A stretch of 8,779 bases of DNA, from contig SLRE01000230.1 of NCBI GenBank assembly GCA_007131125.1, positions 1 through 8,779 on the forward strand. The letters run 5' to 3'. Positions 6,940 to 8,779 of this stretch are shown piece after piece. Made by a program: the position numbers and the translations under genes. Under the pieces are notes generated by a model. That model worked only from the letters and a program-made list of their open reading frames with translations. It did not search any database and was not told the DNA's origin. This DNA comes from Bacteroidales bacterium (GTDB taxonomy: Bacteria > Bacteroidota > Bacteroidia > Bacteroidales > UBA7960). Within the stretch, counting starts at the first letter, position 1. Each line of letters starts with the position of its first letter.

Positions 6940-7794
6940 TTAAACATCCATTGCCTTTGAATACACAATTGCCGAAAGGTAATGCACTACTTCATCTGAG
7001 GGAATCACTTCACCCGAATGCCCTCTTCGCAAAATCTGAAATTCGGGATGGGCATACAACAGCTTGCCCAGGCTCAAAAGTGTCATTATAGGCCCATAAC
7101 CACAAACGGAAATGTTTTTCTCTTCCACTTCATGGCAAACACCTTTGATGTCGAACTTCCTTATCTTTTCCAATACCCGGTCATCAAAGGCTTTTCCTGA
7201 ATCAACGCTTACATAATGTGAAAAATCAGTAGAAGCGATAAACAGCAGTTTTTTTTCAAGTCTTTTGTTGGCCGAAAGCAACTTAAGGCTCAGGGTGGTG
7301 GCCTGTTCAGGAGTCTGGTCCCATATACTTACCGGTAATATTTTAAAGTCATGAGAAAAGAAATACTGCAACATGGGCAGCATTACCTCGGCCGAATGCT
7401 CAAACTCATGGGCTTCGCCTGAAGCTTCCAAATCAAGATAAGGGTAAAAGTCACGGTCCACTTCAACTTTTCCCAGGGGGCTGCTCCAGTAACTGCTGTT
7501 GTCGAGACTTACCCCGGGACCCCAGCCTCCGTGGTTGGGACAAAAAATTACCGCCGTGTCAAAATCAGGAGTGTAGCGCCTGGCCATTTCAAAAAAATGA
7601 ATGGCATGATGCCCGCTGTAAACATACCCGGCATGAGGCACAATACCCCCGACCAGATTAATATCTCCCAGCTCCTTAAAGCGGGAGGTTTCTCTCCTGT
7701 AAAGCTCCCGGATCAGTTTGCGAAGCTCTTCGGGGTCCGAAGGGTAAAACCTCCCCGATACTGCAGGCTTTCTTGTTTTTTCAGTTGCTTTCAT
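6940..7794 (-). CDS. amrB: Memo-family protein (AmmeMemoRadiSam system protein B)
   Basis: A 284-residue cytosolic protein of the Memo family, which has a fold like non-haem-iron extradiol dioxygenases. It starts with RKPAVSGRFYPSDPEEL, typical of bacterial members. Its metal-site residues are present: His54 in VPHAGYVYSG, His88 in PNHGG and Cys231 in CGYGP, corresponding to His49, His81 and Cys244 of human MEMO1. The family signatures EHSAEVMLPML (132-142) and ASTDFSHY (187-194) are intact too. Length is normal. In bacteria Memo is commonly encoded beside a radical SAM enzyme, as here, and AMMECR1; the reaction the system performs is not settled. The ATG at 7794 is preceded by AAAGAG, a weak Shine-Dalgarno match. 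It lies 193 bases after the radical SAM gene, a gap filled mostly by a palindromic repeat, so co-transcription is likely but not certain. Confidence 0.92.
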   Translation of the reverse strand: MKATEKTRKPAVSGRFYPSDPEELRKLIRELYRRETSRFKELGDINLVGGIVPHAGYVYSGHHAIHFFEMARRYTPDFDTAVIFCPNHGGWGPGVSLDNSSYWSSPLGKVEVDRDFYPYLDLEASGEAHEFEHSAEVMLPMLQYFFSHDFKILPVSIWDQTPEQATTLSLKLLSANKRLEKKLLFIASTDFSHYVSVDSGKAFDDRVLEKIRKFDIKGVCHEVEEKNISVCGYGPIMTLLSLGKLLYAHPEFQILRRGHSGEVIPSDEVVHYLSAIVYSKAMDV

Positions 7795-7844
7795 CTCTTT
7801 ATTATTTTACAACTATTCGGTTCTCTAAACTTTGTAATGGCTTC

Positions 7845-7855
7845 CCGGATTCCGG
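7845..7855. repeat. Short perfect inverted repeat CCGGA-T-TCCGG
   Basis: CCGGA and TCCGG surround a single T, about 50 bases before the Memo start codon. It is GC-rich in an otherwise A/T-rich leader. It may be part of the same intergenic repeat element that continues to 7933; alone it is too short to name. Confidence 0.3.
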
Positions 7856-7871
7856 ATTGAGCGTACAAGGC

Positions 7872-7933
7872 AGAAGGTGGAAGATAGAAGGTGGAGTTAA
7901 GTCCCATCCTCCATCTTCTATCCTCTATCATCT
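7872..7933. repeat. Imperfect palindrome built of purine-rich direct repeats
   Basis: The left arm (7872-7896) and the reverse complement of the right arm (7909-7933) agree at 20 of 25 positions, around a 12-base centre. The inner 14 bases (7883-7896 against 7909-7922) differ at only one position, which would be a G-U pair when read as RNA from the plus strand. The left arm itself contains AGAAGGTGGA twice (7872-7881 and 7886-7895) with a 14-base period, so one strand is nearly all purine. It lies wholly in the gap between the radical SAM and Memo genes. No open reading frame or T-tract goes with it. It resembles dispersed intergenic repeats of the AGAAGGTGGAAGAT type that I recall from Bacteroidota genomes. 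Confidence 0.75.
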
Positions 7934-7975
7934 AACCATCAGCTTAAACGACCTCCTATTGTGTGATTAAAGTCC

Positions 7976-7994
7976 ATCATGGATTTTTCATGAT
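7976..7994 (-). other. Weak hairpin across the stop codon of the radical SAM gene
   Basis: ATCATG (7976-7981) and CATGAT (7989-7994) are perfect 6-base arms around a 7-base A/T-rich loop, and the TGA stop codon lies inside the structure. No T-tract follows on the minus strand, so I do not call it a terminator. It may be chance or may slow transcript decay. Confidence 0.3.
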
Positions 7995-8779
7995 AATTCT
8001 TGATTCACAATGGCAATGGCAGTATTACAATTGCTGCATTGTCCCTGTTCGTTCAAAAAACTCCCTGTAATGCGGTAACCCTGGCGTTGTATAACCACTT
8101 TTCCGCAGGCCGGACAGCTGGTGTTGCTGCGGTCTGCCAACCCGGACACGTTTCCCAGAAAAACATAATGAAGTTTTTCCCTGGCCAGACGGTAAAAAGT
8201 TTCCAGGGTGTCAATTGGGGTTGGTTCATTATCCATAAGATATGCCGGAAAATACCTTGAAATATGAAGCGGCACCTCACTTCCAATTTCATGGGCAATC
8301 CAGTCAACCATTTCCCGGAATTCATCAGGATTGTCGTTCAATCCCGGTATTACCAGGTGGGTCAATTCAAGATGCCGGTCACTCTGACCGATTTTTTTTA
8401 TGGTTTCCAAAACCGGGGCCAGACGGGAATGGGTTACCTCCCGGTAAAATTTATCACTGAATGACTTTAAGTCAATATTGAAAGCATCTATGTATTGCAG
8501 CAACTTTTCCAGGGGCGCCGGATTAATAAATCCATTCGAAATCATTACATTTTTCTTACCGGCCTTTTGCAGTTTTTTGCTTGCATCCAATACGTATTCA
8601 AACCAAATGGCCGGCTCGTTGTAGGTATAGGAAATTCCGATATTGCCCGGAATCCTCTCCACATGGTTCAGGAGTTCATTTGTGCTCATGGGTTTCATTG
8701 CTTCAAACGATTTCCTGGTATCTGCCCTGGAGAGGCTGTAATTCTGGCAAAAGTGGCAACGCAGGTTGCAGCCCAGGGT
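7988..8779 (-). CDS. amrS: AmmeMemoRadiSam radical SAM enzyme (N-terminus outside window)
   Basis: The frame is open to the right edge, giving the last 263 residues; the N-terminus is missing, so the internal ATG at 8698 is not the start. Near the edge TLGCNLRCHFC carries the CxxxCxxC motif (Cys4, Cys8, Cys11 of the visible part) that binds the SAM-cleaving iron-sulfur cluster. Next come ISYTYNEP (49-56), VMISNGF, AFNIDLKSF and LTHLVIPGLND, the pattern of the pyruvate formate-lyase activase-like AmrS family. The end has GNVSGL followed by NTSCPACG and QCSNCN, two cysteine pairs (visible residues 222, 225, 248, 251) that resemble a zinc ribbon or auxiliary metal site. The Memo gene follows, as expected for this pair. 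The family's substrate is not settled. The stop TGA is at 7990-7988. Confidence 0.93.
   Translation of the reverse strand, partial: TLGCNLRCHFCQNYSLSRADTRKSFEAMKPMSTNELLNHVERIPGNIGISYTYNEPAIWFEYVLDASKKLQKAGKKNVMISNGFINPAPLEKLLQYIDAFNIDLKSFSDKFYREVTHSRLAPVLETIKKIGQSDRHLELTHLVIPGLNDNPDEFREMVDWIAHEIGSEVPLHISRYFPAYLMDNEPTPIDTLETFYRLAREKLHYVFLGNVSGLADRSNTSCPACGKVVIQRQGYRITGSFLNEQGQCSNCNTAIAIVNQELS

Noticed and set aside
7845..7933. CRISPR array or insertion sequence end
   Set aside because: There are only two short direct repeats with a 14-base period and no spacers, and no transposase gene or target-site duplication is visible.
7976..7994. Rho-independent terminator after the radical SAM gene
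   Set aside because: The stem has only six base pairs, overlaps the stop codon and is not followed by a T-tract on the minus strand.

Overview
The window looks like chromosomal DNA of a Bacteroidota bacterium, probably near Bacteroidales or Marinilabiliales. Three things point there: two promoters of the Bacteroidota type (TTTG or TTG about 20-22 bases before TAnnTTTG), A/T-rich leaders without Shine-Dalgarno sequences, and a TlpA-like thioredoxin lipoprotein with a charged stretch just after its lipobox cysteine. The species cannot be named from the sequence alone. All seven protein genes lie on the minus strand and the window is densely coding. I see no tRNA, rRNA, CRISPR array, insertion sequence or phage gene. 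The longest non-coding gap is about 190 bases.

In the direction of transcription (right to left): a radical SAM enzyme of the AmmeMemoRadiSam system, cut by the right edge, with its iron-sulfur CxxxCxxC motif just inside the window; a gap holding an imperfect palindrome built from a purine-rich repeat; the Memo-family partner protein; a small protein made only of the RQC winged helix and HRDC domain of RecQ, without a helicase motor; an EamA/DMT 10-helix transporter with its own promoter; a bifunctional class A penicillin-binding protein that has no obvious ATG start; and a two-gene operon, with a clear promoter, of a PutP-like sodium:solute symporter overlapping by ATGA a TlpA-like thioredoxin lipoprotein that runs off the left edge.

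Most of this is housekeeping or widely conserved accessory content: cell wall synthesis, transport, thiol redox chemistry at the envelope, and the poorly understood Memo/radical SAM pair. I do not see a clear new multi-gene system. The points most worth a second look are the motor-less RQC-HRDC protein beside the Memo pair, the symporter's loss of the conserved PutP aspartate, the coupling of that symporter to a thioredoxin lipoprotein, the uncertain start of the penicillin-binding protein, and the palindromic repeat at about 7872-7933.
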